11,500 nucleotides of DNA, from assembly GCA_964485235.1 (NCBI GenBank), contig CAZAIO010000090.1, positions 1 to 11,500 on the forward strand, read 5' to 3'. This document shows, piece after piece, positions 1-7,347 of this stretch; the stretch's first letter is position 1, and each line of letters starts with the position of its first letter. Source of the DNA: CAZAIO01 sp964485235. GTDB lineage: Bacteria > Chloroflexota > Dehalococcoidia > GIF9 > UBA5629. Both the position numbers and the translations under genes were made by a program. The notes below the pieces were generated by a model. The model saw only the letters and a list, made by a program, of their open reading frames with translations. It ran no database searches and was not told the origin of the DNA.

Positions 1-268
1 CAGAAAGTGACAACGTAGTAAATTCGATCTCATTGCTCAGTTGTCCGTCCAGGTCAGACAGCCATATATACGAAACTATAGTACCGTCCGGATCAGTGCC
101 GTGCCCCTTGAACCGTACCGGACTTCCTGCTACCGTTTCTATGGGGTCGATATAGTCTATCGTTGCATGCGGAATTATATTCGGGGCGGAAACAGGGATG
201 CCTTTACTACATGTGCAGGCAACAGGAAATAGCACTATCGCGATGACAGCAAGCAAAGTCCTCTTCAT
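1..268 (-). CDS. Exported protein with PKD-like domain (N-terminal part, truncated by window edge)
   Basis: The first 89 codons of a gene are read from ATG at 268 and continue past the left edge. Residues 1-20 form a signal peptide: Lys-Arg at 2-3, a hydrophobic core, then VAC at 16-18. Cys18 could be lipidated, but Pro at -3 makes a poor lipobox, so signal peptidase I cleavage is also possible. Residues 37-89 read like the start of a PKD/Ig-like beta-sandwich: a G-S-P-V-x-F strand, then the DPDGTI turn, Y-I-W-L-S-D, D-G-Q-L-S and a F-T-T strand. In the family such domains are extracellular adhesion or spacer modules, often repeated. No clear Shine-Dalgarno sequence precedes the start. It follows two other minus-strand genes, with 97 bases to the nearer one. 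The function of the whole protein cannot be known from this fragment. Confidence 0.72.
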   Translation of the reverse strand, partial: MKRTLLAVIAIVLFPVACTCSKGIPVSAPNIIPHATIDYIDPIETVAGSPVRFKGHGTDPDGTIVSYIWLSDLDGQLSNEIEFTTLSLS

Positions 269-365
269 ATCAGACGGGAACCTGACGGAGCAGGACAGCC
301 GAAGCGACGGGATATAATGAAACCAACAGAGCATCTTAAAAGCTCAGAACCGTATTCACTGTCGA

Positions 366-752
366 TTATAGAAGCGGAGGTACTACTTCTTCCAGTACCG
401 GGGCATAGCTGCACCTGCAGGAAGGATGCTCGCAACCGGCGACCGGCAACTGACTTTTTTCCTGTAATGCACTTATGGTCATTATCCCTTTCGCAGCGGA
501 CTTACAGACAGAGCAGGCATCTTCCGGAAAGATTATCTCCACCTGTTCGATAGTTTTACCCTGAATTCCGGATAATTCCATCTTCGCCGATTCGTGGACA
601 AAACGGAAAGCATCACGAGACTCTTTCTTTAATATCAATGCCTGCTCATAATAGATAGATTTCATTGCAGGCCAGTCATGTTCCACTATAGCGACAAGTA
701 GCTTGTCATTCAATTCAGCCCATTTCTTGTCATCCTGTTTCTTTTGCGGCAT
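366..752 (-). CDS. Small Cys/His-rich protein, putative metal-binding
   Basis: This 128-residue protein starts at ATG 752, preceded by a strong AGGGGGA ribosome binding site 4 bases away. Residues 1-70 are charged and probably helical. The C-terminal half carries CSVC (Cys80, Cys83), then a 23-residue gap and GCEHPSCRC (Cys107, His109, Cys112, Cys114), followed by a Pro-rich tail. The CxxC ... CxHxxCxC arrangement suggests one zinc site. A similar HPxCRC ending occurs at the C-terminus of Mu F-like phage head morphogenesis proteins, but the rest of that fold is not apparent. There is no signal peptide or membrane segment, so it is probably cytoplasmic. It lies between an envelope protein and an exported PKD-like protein on the same strand. 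Function unknown. Confidence 0.72.
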   Translation of the reverse strand: MPQKKQDDKKWAELNDKLLVAIVEHDWPAMKSIYYEQALILKKESRDAFRFVHESAKMELSGIQGKTIEQVEIIFPEDACSVCKSAAKGIMTISALQEKSQLPVAGCEHPSCRCSYAPVLEEVVPPLL

Positions 753-854
753 TATTTCCCCCTGTTATATCGACACTTCAATTTTTGATAAGTCCTGATA
801 ATATTTTACTCCACGCACTCTGGAACGGCGTCAGACCGGAACACAAAACAGCGG

Positions 855-1466
855 TTAGCGGAAAAACCACTGCCACATCGACATCTTCCTGGAATGCCAC
901 ACCGTCTTTTGTTTCTCTACCTGTACCGGCACTTCATGGTAACTGGTCACCTCACGGTACTGGGTTATCTCTACTGTTTCAGGCCATCTTAATTCGACAC
1001 GCATGTACATTTCTTCCCCCCACGCCAGGTCCTCCCTGAAACGTACCGTATAAGACCCTTTTTCCAATGGAAGTGAAAAATTTCCTTCCGAACCGTTAAC
1101 TTCATAAATGATATGGCTGGACACGGAAAAAACATTGCAAATGCCGGGAGCATTGCTGGAATAACTCACGTATACTTCAGCATTATCTTTATCCACCTCG
1201 AAGCTCGTCGAGATGCCGTGAGGTACCATAATGTGTTTTCCATCGAGAAAGACCTGGGATCGTTCAACTTCCTGCTCAACCATATACGGTTCGTTGACCA
1301 CCACCGGTTCCTGCCTCATTTCTGTCTCATAATATGTCTCAACCGTTTCATATTCCAGCGTTTTCAGCGGGAGAGAAAAAACCACACAGACCGCAATGAC
1401 CACTATACCCACGAAAACCGGTATTATTATACGCTCGTGTTTCAGAACGGCATCGATAACACTCAT
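855..1466 (-). CDS. Membrane-anchored extracytoplasmic protein of unknown function
   Basis: This 203-residue protein starts at ATG 1466 with AGAGG just upstream. Residues 13-34 form a single hydrophobic helix preceded by Lys9 and Arg12, so the N-terminus is probably inside and the rest outside. Residues about 72-160 look like a beta-rich domain: alternating hydrophobic strands, an LEKGSYTVRF strand, Cys110 as the only cysteine outside the helix. Two Tyr/Val/Glu-rich segments of similar flavour flank it, at residues 36-70 (PVVVNEPYMV at 54-63) and 163-190 (EVPVQVEKQ at 178-186). The C-terminus is aromatic and basic (KMSMWQWFFR). I do not recognise a named family. It is the first gene of a minus-strand group and is divergent from the activase gene. 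Confidence 0.75.
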   Translation of the reverse strand: MSVIDAVLKHERIIIPVFVGIVVIAVCVVFSLPLKTLEYETVETYYETEMRQEPVVVNEPYMVEQEVERSQVFLDGKHIMVPHGISTSFEVDKDNAEVYVSYSSNAPGICNVFSVSSHIIYEVNGSEGNFSLPLEKGSYTVRFREDLAWGEEMYMRVELRWPETVEITQYREVTSYHEVPVQVEKQKTVWHSRKMSMWQWFFR

Positions 1467-1627
1467 TATCCTCTCACACTATATACTTCACTTCCAGAAA
1501 TGCTTGCCCTCATAGTCTAAAACGGCAGGCACTTCATCCGGCACACTGTTATGTGACCCGATATTTTTTGCCAGAAAAAATTTCAGGCATTCACGGGTAT
1601 GTTCATACGATTTTCCGGTCTACTCAG

Positions 1628-1633
1628 ATTATA
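1628..1633 (-). promoter_or_regulatory. Possible -10 box for the 1466-855 gene
   Basis: The minus strand reads a perfect TATAAT here, in the divergent gap between the membrane-anchored protein and the activase. The hexamer 17 bases upstream (TTCCAT) is a poor -35. Transcription from here would leave a leader of about 155 bases. Supported by the -10 match only. Confidence 0.25.
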
Positions 1634-1665
1634 CAACGAGACAACACTAGATGGAACGATAAAAA

Positions 1666-1694
1666 TTTAAAATAAATCGATTTTTTGTTACAAT
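1666..1694 (+). promoter_or_regulatory. Possible promoter for the activase gene, giving a very short leader
   Basis: TTTAAA (1666-1671) and TACAAT (1689-1694) are separated by 17 bases and match the sigma-70 -35 and -10 consensus at 4/6 and 5/6 positions. Initiation about 7 bases after the -10 would fall near 1701, only about 6 bases before ATG 1707. That agrees with the absence of a Shine-Dalgarno sequence before this ATG. The AT-rich surroundings raise the chance of a false match. Confidence 0.35.
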
Positions 1695-1706
1695 TGCAAT
1701 TCGACT

Positions 1707-4700
1707 ATGATATATTCTGCAGGCATCGATATCGGCTCGGTTAATGTTAAATTATCAGTTATCGATGAAAATGACAAGGTCGTTCATTTCGATAGTGAAA
1801 AAATAACAACCGGACCAGGTGCAGCCGTTATCGTTCTTATAAAACGGGCTGAGGGATTGCTCGATACCAGCCGTATAACCGGCATCGGTATATCCGGTAC
1901 GGGAAAATCGATCATCCCCGATGATCTGGGCTGGACGGCATACAGCAGTTCTCTCTCAGTCGCTTCCGGTATGCTGCACCTTCATCCCGATGCCAGGACT
2001 ATCATACAAATAGGCGGACAGAGCTCTTTCGTTATCTCTCTGGAAGACGGGCTTAAGAAACCATGGAAGGTCAGCTCTAATCCTCTCTGCGCTGCCGGTA
2101 CAGGCCGCTTTATGGAACAGCAGGCATATCGCCTCGGCATAAGCATAAGCGACTTTGCCAGCCTGGCGCTTCAGTGCAGGGACAATCCTCCGCGTATAGC
2201 AGCGAGATGCAGCGTCTTCGCCAAGACAGACCTTATCCATCTTCAGCAAAAAGGGGTCGCCACCGATTCAATGCTTTACGCACTCTGCGAAAGCGTTACC
2301 CGCATGGTCGCTTCTTTAAATAAAGGTGAATTTGCAGAACCGGTCTATTTTACCGGCGGCGTTGCAGCGAACGGTGCTATGGTGAGAGCACTGAATGAAA
2401 TGCTCTCCTCACGAAACGGACATGAAGTACAGGTCATTGTACCGGAACATTACCTGTTCATCGAAGCGCTTGGATCGGCCTTGCTATCGAAAGGTAAAAT
2501 TTCATGTTCGCTCACTGTGCCGGATATAAGCAGCGGGAAGAGCTATTACCATATGCCGAAACTTGAATGCGTTTCAAGTCCGCAAAACGGTACGGACCTT
2601 ATCATTAAAAAACATTGTGAAGGGCACCTGGGCGTTGATGTCGGCTCCACAAGCACTAAAGCGGTCATTCTGGATGATAAGGGAAAAGTGCTGGCAAAAC
2701 ATTATTTGATGACCGCCGGCAGACCTATCGATGCAGTGAAAGAGGTATTTAAAAACCTGCTCGCCCGTGGTGCAGGAAATATCTATATTTCAAGCGTTGG
2801 TGTGACCGGTTCAGGGAGATATTTGATAGGCAGCCTGATAGGCGCAGACCTGATAAAGAATGAAATAACTGCACAAACAAGAGCGGCAGCGGAAATCGAT
2901 ACTGATGCAGATATCATCGAGATCGGCGGGCAGGACTCCAAACTCGTCATTAAAAGAAACGGTATAGTGGTGGATTACCAGATGAACAAAGCATGTGCCG
3001 CCGGTACCGGAAGCTTCATAGACGAACTTGCAGAAATGCTGGATATTTCGGTAAAAGACGGTGAGTTCGCCAGGCTCGCCTTCGAAGCACCCTATACTAT
3101 CGATCTTGGAACACGCTGTGCTTCCTTCATGGCACAATCTGTAGCGACAGCACAACAGGAAGGACTTCCGCTCGACGTCATCACTGCCAGTCTGTCAAAC
3201 TCGATTGCGAAAAATTATCTCTCGAAGGTGGTTGCAGGTAGAAGGCTGGGCAAGAAAGTCATCCTCACGGGAGCTGTATTTTATAATCAGGCAGTGGTCT
3301 CGGCATTCAAACAGCAACTTGATGATAAAGAACTGATCGTACCGGAGCATAAAGAGATAAGCGGAGCAATCGGTGCGGCGCTCCTGGCAAAAGAAAACCA
3401 GGAAAAAAGACAGTCGAAGTTCAAGGGCTTCCGGGAAGTTATCGATAGTACATATAAGCTTTCCACATTCACCTGTAAAGGTTGCGATAATAACTGTGCA
3501 ATCACGCGTATGGAAGTACCCGGTGAAAATCCTACGTTTTACGGGAGCAGGTGCGACCGCTATGACAGCACACTGTCAGGGACCAGAGTGAAGACTGCAT
3601 TCGACGAACGTGAAGAACTGTTGTTTCGTGAGTACAGGGAAAATGCCGGTACGGGCCCCACGGTAGGCATTCCCCGTGCCCTTCTTATATACGATTATGC
3701 GCCGCTTCTGATTGGCTTTTTGAACGCGCTGGACGTTAAAGTTGTGCTCTCCAGTAAGACCACCAAACAAATAATGGAACATTCCGTTGAACTGAGCTAC
3801 ACGGATAGTTGTTTCCCTGTGAAATTACTTCACGGTCATGCAGCCAGTCTCCCCGATGTCGATTATATGCTGTTCCCGTGCCTGATACGGCTCGGTAAAA
3901 AAGACGGCGAAGAGAACCAGAAATATTCTTGCCCGCTGGTACAGGCATCGCCTTTCATCATCCGGCAGGTACTCGGTATAGGCGACCGGTTGCTCATACC
4001 TCTTCTGGACTTCAGTCAGGGCTTTGCAGCCGCGATAGACAGTCTTGCGGATACCGCAGTAAAAATGGGATTCAGTAAAAGCCTCGGAAAAAAGGCCGCG
4101 CTTGCCGGGCTTAAAGCACAGGAGCGATTTGACAATGACAAAGCAGCACTCGGCAAAAGCCTGTTGAAAAATCTCAAGGACAGCGGAAAACTGGGAGTAG
4201 TGCTTTTCGCCCGGGCATATATGTTCCAGGACTCCGGGGCAAACCTCGGTATAGCTGAAAAGCTTGCCCAGCTCGGAGTAGTGCCGATACCGCTCGATTT
4301 CCTGCCTTTGAACACCGTGTCGCCCAAGCAATATTCGGACCGCCCTTACTGGCTCTATGAAAGCAAATTTATTGCAGCTGCCGATATTGCCGCATCGAAT
4401 CCCGGACTGTTCGGCCTGGCATTAACGAATTTCGGCTGCGGCCCGAACTCGTTCATTTTGAAAGAAGTTGAAGACATTATGGGAAACAAACCGCTCGGCC
4501 AATTGGAAATCGATGAGCATGCGGCCGAAGCAGGTATAGTGACCCGCCTCGAAGCATTTGTAGATACTATAACCGGATTCGCTCATTCTAACAGGCATAT
4601 CGAGAATACCAGAGAGTATATATACAGGGGCACATCCCCTCTTATACAAACTGAGAAAACATTACTGCTCCCGCGTATGGCGCCGCATGCAGATGTACTG

Positions 4701-5828
4701 GCAGCTGCAATGGAGGCATTCGGAGCGCATACTATAGTCCTTCCCGAACCGGATGAGCGAAATATCCTCTACAGCAACGAGGTTACTTCGGGCACCGAGT
4801 GTTTGCCTTTCAGGGTAACCCTGGGAGACTTTATACGTTTCTATCGTGAGAACGGTACCGGCACAAAAGCCTTTGCGGGCTTTATGGCAGGTTCTTATGG
4901 TCCATGCCGTCTGGGGAAGTATTCCGTCGAGCAAATACGGCTGCTGAAGATAATGGGGTTCGATCTTCCCATCAGCACAACCGTGTCCAACAACGCATAC
5001 CGGGACCTGAACCTTGGCTCCGGATTCGAACGTCTTGCATGGAGCGGGATCGTCGCTACGGACTACCTTATGAAGCTGGTATGGCGGACGCGACCTTATG
5101 AAAAGAATAAGGGCGCAGCCGATCAGGCGTTTGATAAATACCTTGCACTGGTGAGCGACCGGATACGTAAAAAAGAGGATATCGACGAAGTCCTTATACA
5201 GGCTGCAAACGAATTCAAGGATATTATTGATCCGGACCGTCCGAGAAATCCCCTGATCGGTATAAACGGTGAAATATTCCTGCGCTCCAACCGTTTCAGC
5301 AACTGCAACCTTGAAAAGGTATGTGAAGAAGCCGGGCTCGAAGTGGTCGTATCTCCTATGGGGGAATGGATGAAATATACTTCTTATCGAAACCTCGAGG
5401 ACGCGCTGAAAGATAGAAAACTGAAGAAAATAGCGGTAAGCAGTATTAAAAAGTATATTCAGGAACACGATGAAAATGCTGTCGCTTCACATTTCAAAGA
5501 TATCCTCCATGAAGAAGAGCCGTCAACATCCGCACTGTTAAAATTAACGAGCCGGTATTTTTCACCAAAGTGCGGAAGTGAGGCTGTGCTCAGTATTGGA
5601 AGCGGGATTGACTGGATGGAAAATCCGGCATTTGCCGGAGTTATCTCTGTTATGCCGCACGGATGTATGCCGGGCGGTATAGTCGCCGCCATGGCGGAAA
5701 CATTCAGCGCACGTTTTCAAAAACCGTGGATCAGCCTGACCTACGACGGTTTCATTGAAACAAATAACCTCTCAAAGATCAATGCTTTCGCCGAAATCAT
5801 CAGGTATTGTAATAAACCGGAGTTATAA
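1707..5828 (+). CDS. Long-form acyl-CoA dehydratase activase / HgdB-related fusion (two BadF/BcrA-type ATPase domains + DUF2229)
   Basis: This 1373-residue protein belongs to the 2-hydroxyacyl-CoA dehydratase activator superfamily. ASKHA ATPase domain 1 spans about residues 4-262 (DIGS 8-11, IGGQ 102-105, CAAGTG 128-133, FTGGVAAN 215-222). Domain 2 spans about 307-562 (DVGSTSTK 311-318, IGGQDSK 406-412, CAAGTG 430-435). In the HgdC family, dimers share one [4Fe-4S] cluster through two Cys per subunit. Here each domain keeps both (Cys128/Cys168 and Cys430/Cys471), so one chain may form a pseudo-dimer. A Cys motif follows (590, 593, 597, 616), then DUF2229 (DSCFPVK 700-706, GH 710-711), and a C-terminal HgdB-like region with Cys911, Cys1032, Cys1067 and Cys1320. 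Short activators are about 260 residues. No dehydratase subunit genes lie nearby. ATG 1707 is chosen because the first phosphate loop begins six residues later. The class is sure; the substrate is unknown. Confidence 0.93.
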   Translation: MIYSAGIDIGSVNVKLSVIDENDKVVHFDSEKITTGPGAAVIVLIKRAEGLLDTSRITGIGISGTGKSIIPDDLGWTAYSSSLSVASGMLHLHPDARTIIQIGGQSSFVISLEDGLKKPWKVSSNPLCAAGTGRFMEQQAYRLGISISDFASLALQCRDNPPRIAARCSVFAKTDLIHLQQKGVATDSMLYALCESVTRMVASLNKGEFAEPVYFTGGVAANGAMVRALNEMLSSRNGHEVQVIVPEHYLFIEALGSALLSKGKISCSLTVPDISSGKSYYHMPKLECVSSPQNGTDLIIKKHCEGHLGVDVGSTSTKAVILDDKGKVLAKHYLMTAGRPIDAVKEVFKNLLARGAGNIYISSVGVTGSGRYLIGSLIGADLIKNEITAQTRAAAEIDTDADIIEIGGQDSKLVIKRNGIVVDYQMNKACAAGTGSFIDELAEMLDISVKDGEFARLAFEAPYTIDLGTRCASFMAQSVATAQQEGLPLDVITASLSNSIAKNYLSKVVAGRRLGKKVILTGAVFYNQAVVSAFKQQLDDKELIVPEHKEISGAIGAALLAKENQEKRQSKFKGFREVIDSTYKLSTFTCKGCDNNCAITRMEVPGENPTFYGSRCDRYDSTLSGTRVKTAFDEREELLFREYRENAGTGPTVGIPRALLIYDYAPLLIGFLNALDVKVVLSSKTTKQIMEHSVELSYTDSCFPVKLLHGHAASLPDVDYMLFPCLIRLGKKDGEENQKYSCPLVQASPFIIRQVLGIGDRLLIPLLDFSQGFAAAIDSLADTAVKMGFSKSLGKKAALAGLKAQERFDNDKAALGKSLLKNLKDSGKLGVVLFARAYMFQDSGANLGIAEKLAQLGVVPIPLDFLPLNTVSPKQYSDRPYWLYESKFIAAADIAASNPGLFGLALTNFGCGPNSFILKEVEDIMGNKPLGQLEIDEHAAEAGIVTRLEAFVDTITGFAHSNRHIENTREYIYRGTSPLIQTEKTLLLPRMAPHADVLAAAMEAFGAHTIVLPEPDERNILYSNEVTSGTECLPFRVTLGDFIRFYRENGTGTKAFAGFMAGSYGPCRLGKYSVEQIRLLKIMGFDLPISTTVSNNAYRDLNLGSGFERLAWSGIVATDYLMKLVWRTRPYEKNKGAADQAFDKYLALVSDRIRKKEDIDEVLIQAANEFKDIIDPDRPRNPLIGINGEIFLRSNRFSNCNLEKVCEEAGLEVVVSPMGEWMKYTSYRNLEDALKDRKLKKIAVSSIKKYIQEHDENAVASHFKDILHEEEPSTSALLKLTSRYFSPKCGSEAVLSIGSGIDWMENPAFAGVISVMPHGCMPGGIVAAMAETFSARFQKPWISLTYDGFIETNNLSKINAFAEIIRYCNKPEL

Positions 5829-5849
5829 TATCTTTTCATACGGGGGGAG

Positions 5850-6425
5850 ATGAAAAACAAGACATTGCCCTACATCGCAACGGCGACTTTATTATTCATA
5901 ATGTCGCTGATATGGGGTTTGCGGATCAGCCCTGTAATCGGCAATGAACTGCTCGGAGAACTCTCGCAATCATTAATGCCGCTACAAGCTTTACCTTCTA
6001 TTGTCCTGTTCATAGTGATTTTCCTGAATAATGCCATTAAATCTCTCCTGGCTGTAGTATCCGGAATTTTCATAGGTATTCCTTCCGTCTTCTTTCTGTG
6101 TTTCAACGGACTAACCATCGGTGCAATCGTATCGATATTACAGCCGGAGATGGGTATGGGGCTCGTTATTGCGAGTCTTGCTCCGCACGGAATCATAGAA
6201 ATACCGGCACTTGTCTTTTCCACGGCGTTAGGAACAATGATCGGCTTCGAGTCTTTGAAATACCTGATCGGCAGAAAGAGCAACGTTAAATTACAGTTAC
6301 GTCAGTCGCTCATTATCTACACCAGATGGATACTCGTCGCTCTTTTCGTAGCTGCACTTATCGAGGCATTCATCACCCCTCTGCTGGTCGCCCATTTCGG
6401 AGGCTCTGAAATAATAAAACCGTAA
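5850..6425 (+). CDS. SpoIIM/DUF95-family integral membrane protein
   Basis: This 191-residue protein has about five hydrophobic segments (roughly residues 8-27, 49-80, 81-98, 103-131 and 158-181). It carries the marks of the stage II sporulation M/DUF95 family: Asn-Asn at 60-61, FNG at 85-87, PHGIIEIPA at 112-120, and a C-terminal A-A-L-I-E-A-F-I-T-P helix at 168-177. In Bacillus, SpoIIM is part of the engulfment machinery, but DUF95 proteins are widespread in non-sporulating bacteria and archaea, where their role is poorly defined. No other sporulation gene is visible, so sporulation should not be inferred. The gene begins 21 bases after the activase stop, probably in the same transcript. 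A GGGGGGAG ribosome binding site abuts the ATG, leaving unusually short spacing. Confidence 0.85.
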   Translation: MKNKTLPYIATATLLFIMSLIWGLRISPVIGNELLGELSQSLMPLQALPSIVLFIVIFLNNAIKSLLAVVSGIFIGIPSVFFLCFNGLTIGAIVSILQPEMGMGLVIASLAPHGIIEIPALVFSTALGTMIGFESLKYLIGRKSNVKLQLRQSLIIYTRWILVALFVAALIEAFITPLLVAHFGGSEIIKP

Positions 6426-6456
6426 TACGTCCGGATATCCGATTGAAGAAACCACG

Positions 6457-7110
6457 TCACCGGCCGCATTGTTTATCGAAGATCGATTGTTCCGCTTTCA
6501 TCGCCTCTTCCGGAAGAAGTTTCAGCATTCCCGTACCCAGCGCATACACATATATACGGGCAATTTTTTCCAGCATTTCGCTATTGGTCAGGGCATCTTT
6601 TAAATTCGAACCGACAGCCAGGGCCCCGTGATTTGCGAGTATTACCGCATTCCGTTTTCCAAGTGCCGTAATGACATTTCTTACCAGTTCTTTGCTTCCC
6701 GGCAATGCATAGTCAGTCACCTCAATTTCTCCTCCGAGACAGACTACCTGCTCATCGAGTAAAGGAGGTATTGAATGAGAAGTAGTAGAGACTGTACTGC
6801 TGAATACAGGATGCGAATGAACGATAGCCCGTATTTGTCTGCGGGCTTTATAGATACCGATATGCAGCAGTGTCTCAATAGAAGGCCGCTTTTCCCCTTC
6901 GACACATGTCCCGTTAAAATCCACTAAAACGATATCATTGACGGTGAGTTCGTCATAATAGCATGCGCTCGGGGTGATAGCCACCAGTCCGTTGTCGCCT
7001 ATCCGTTCACCCAGACACATGCTCACATTCCCCATCGTTCCGATAACCAGCCCCTTTGCAACCATATTCTGTGCGGTATCGAGTACCTGTTTTTTTTCAG
7101 CTTCCCACAT
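6457..7110 (-). CDS. Class II aldolase/adducin family protein, L-fuculose-phosphate aldolase-like
   Basis: At 217 residues it is close to the length of FucA (215). Family members are zinc-dependent aldolases, epimerases or dehydratases acting on sugar phosphates. FucA itself splits L-fuculose-1-phosphate into dihydroxyacetone phosphate and L-lactaldehyde. The zinc ligands are present: HSH (His98, His100) and ANHG (His161), with Glu79 at the catalytic acid position. The phosphate-side motifs are GNVS (27-30) and TPSA (46-49). Two positions differ from my recollection of FucA: Ala49 where Gly is usual, and Ile78 in place of the second Ser of the Ser-Ser-Glu motif. The substrate may therefore not be fuculose phosphate. 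ATG 7110 has GAGG 6 bases upstream. It converges on the DUF95 gene and is divergent from the FHA-ABC exporter. No kinase or isomerase of a sugar pathway is adjacent. Confidence 0.9.
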   Translation of the reverse strand: MWEAEKKQVLDTAQNMVAKGLVIGTMGNVSMCLGERIGDNGLVAITPSACYYDELTVNDIVLVDFNGTCVEGEKRPSIETLLHIGIYKARRQIRAIVHSHPVFSSTVSTTSHSIPPLLDEQVVCLGGEIEVTDYALPGSKELVRNVITALGKRNAVILANHGALAVGSNLKDALTNSEMLEKIARIYVYALGTGMLKLLPEEAMKAEQSIFDKQCGR

Positions 7111-7155
7111 CGTAACCTCATAAAGACAGTTTCGTTATTAAATGAATTATCCTTT

Positions 7156-7185
7156 TTTATAATAACGCAGCCGGTTTATAATAAC
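7156..7185. repeat. Direct repeat TTTATAATAAC, 19-base period, in the divergent control region
   Basis: The 11-base sequence TTTATAATAAC occurs at 7156-7166 and again at 7175-7185. The 19-base period is close to two helical turns, so two protein copies could bind the same DNA face. The repeats overlap the proposed promoter of the aldolase gene, which would suit an operator. The AT-rich composition makes chance possible. Confidence 0.45.
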
Positions 7186-7187
7186 AA
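7159..7187 (-). promoter_or_regulatory. Predicted sigma-70-type promoter of the class II aldolase gene
   Basis: On the minus strand TTGTTA (7187-7182) is followed after 17 bases by TATTAT (7164-7159). They match the -35 and -10 consensus at 4/6 and 5/6 positions. Initiation would be near 7152, giving a leader of about 42 bases before ATG 7110 that contains the GAGG ribosome binding site. Confidence 0.5.
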
Positions 7188-7225
7188 TGTAAAAATTATA
7201 GCCGTAACTATCAGGGACCCCTGTT

Positions 7226-7275
7226 AAACTGTAGTCACTAAATGAAAACATACAGGATAATCATAGTGGCAGTTT
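7226..7275. repeat. Imperfect inverted repeat upstream of the FHA-ABC gene
   Basis: AAACTG (7226-7231) and CACTA (7236-7240) are mirrored by TAGTG (7264-7268) and CAGTTT (7270-7275), giving 11 paired bases interrupted by a bulge around a 23-base centre. It lies just downstream of a smaller palindrome, CAGGG-AC-CCCTG (7212-7223). It sits upstream of the likely transcription start, so an operator is more plausible than an RNA structure. Speculative. Confidence 0.3.
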
Positions 7276-7311
7276 TCCGGATAGCAAATGTATGATACAC
7301 TTGATTTCGAA

Positions 7312-7317
7312 TATAAT
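7312..7317 (+). promoter_or_regulatory. Likely -10 box of the FHA-ABC exporter gene
   Basis: A perfect TATAAT sits at 7312-7317. Transcription would start near 7324, leaving about 24 bases that contain the ribosome binding site at 7335-7341. No good -35 is seen 16-18 bases upstream, so an activator may be needed or the box may be fortuitous. A second TATGAT lies at 7291-7296. Confidence 0.4.
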
Positions 7318-7334
7318 CTTAACAGCATGCATTG

Positions 7335-7341
7335 AAAGGAG
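7335..7341 (+). promoter_or_regulatory. Ribosome binding site that decides an ATT start
   Basis: AAAGGAG is a strong match to the anti-Shine-Dalgarno sequence and lies 6 bases before ATT 7348. It is 63 bases from the first conventional in-frame start, GTG 7405, so it cannot serve that codon. An in-frame TGA at 7333-7335 rules out any start further upstream. Confidence 0.8.
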
Positions 7342-7347
7342 CAGACC

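Noticed and set aside
1113..1520. A 135-residue plus-strand open frame
   Set aside because: It overlaps the membrane-anchored protein on the opposite strand, which has a ribosome binding site, a membrane helix and normal composition.
1685..1711. TTGTTA ... TATGAT as a promoter for the activase
   Set aside because: The spacer is only 15 bases and the -10 overlaps ATG 1707, so transcription would begin after the start codon.
4662..5468. A 268-residue open frame on the minus strand
   Set aside because: It lies inside the well-supported activase gene, and its translation shows no domain pattern. It is an antisense shadow.
6426..6456. Bidirectional terminator between the converging DUF95 and aldolase genes
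   Set aside because: Only a short CGGATATCCG palindrome is seen, with no T run on either side.
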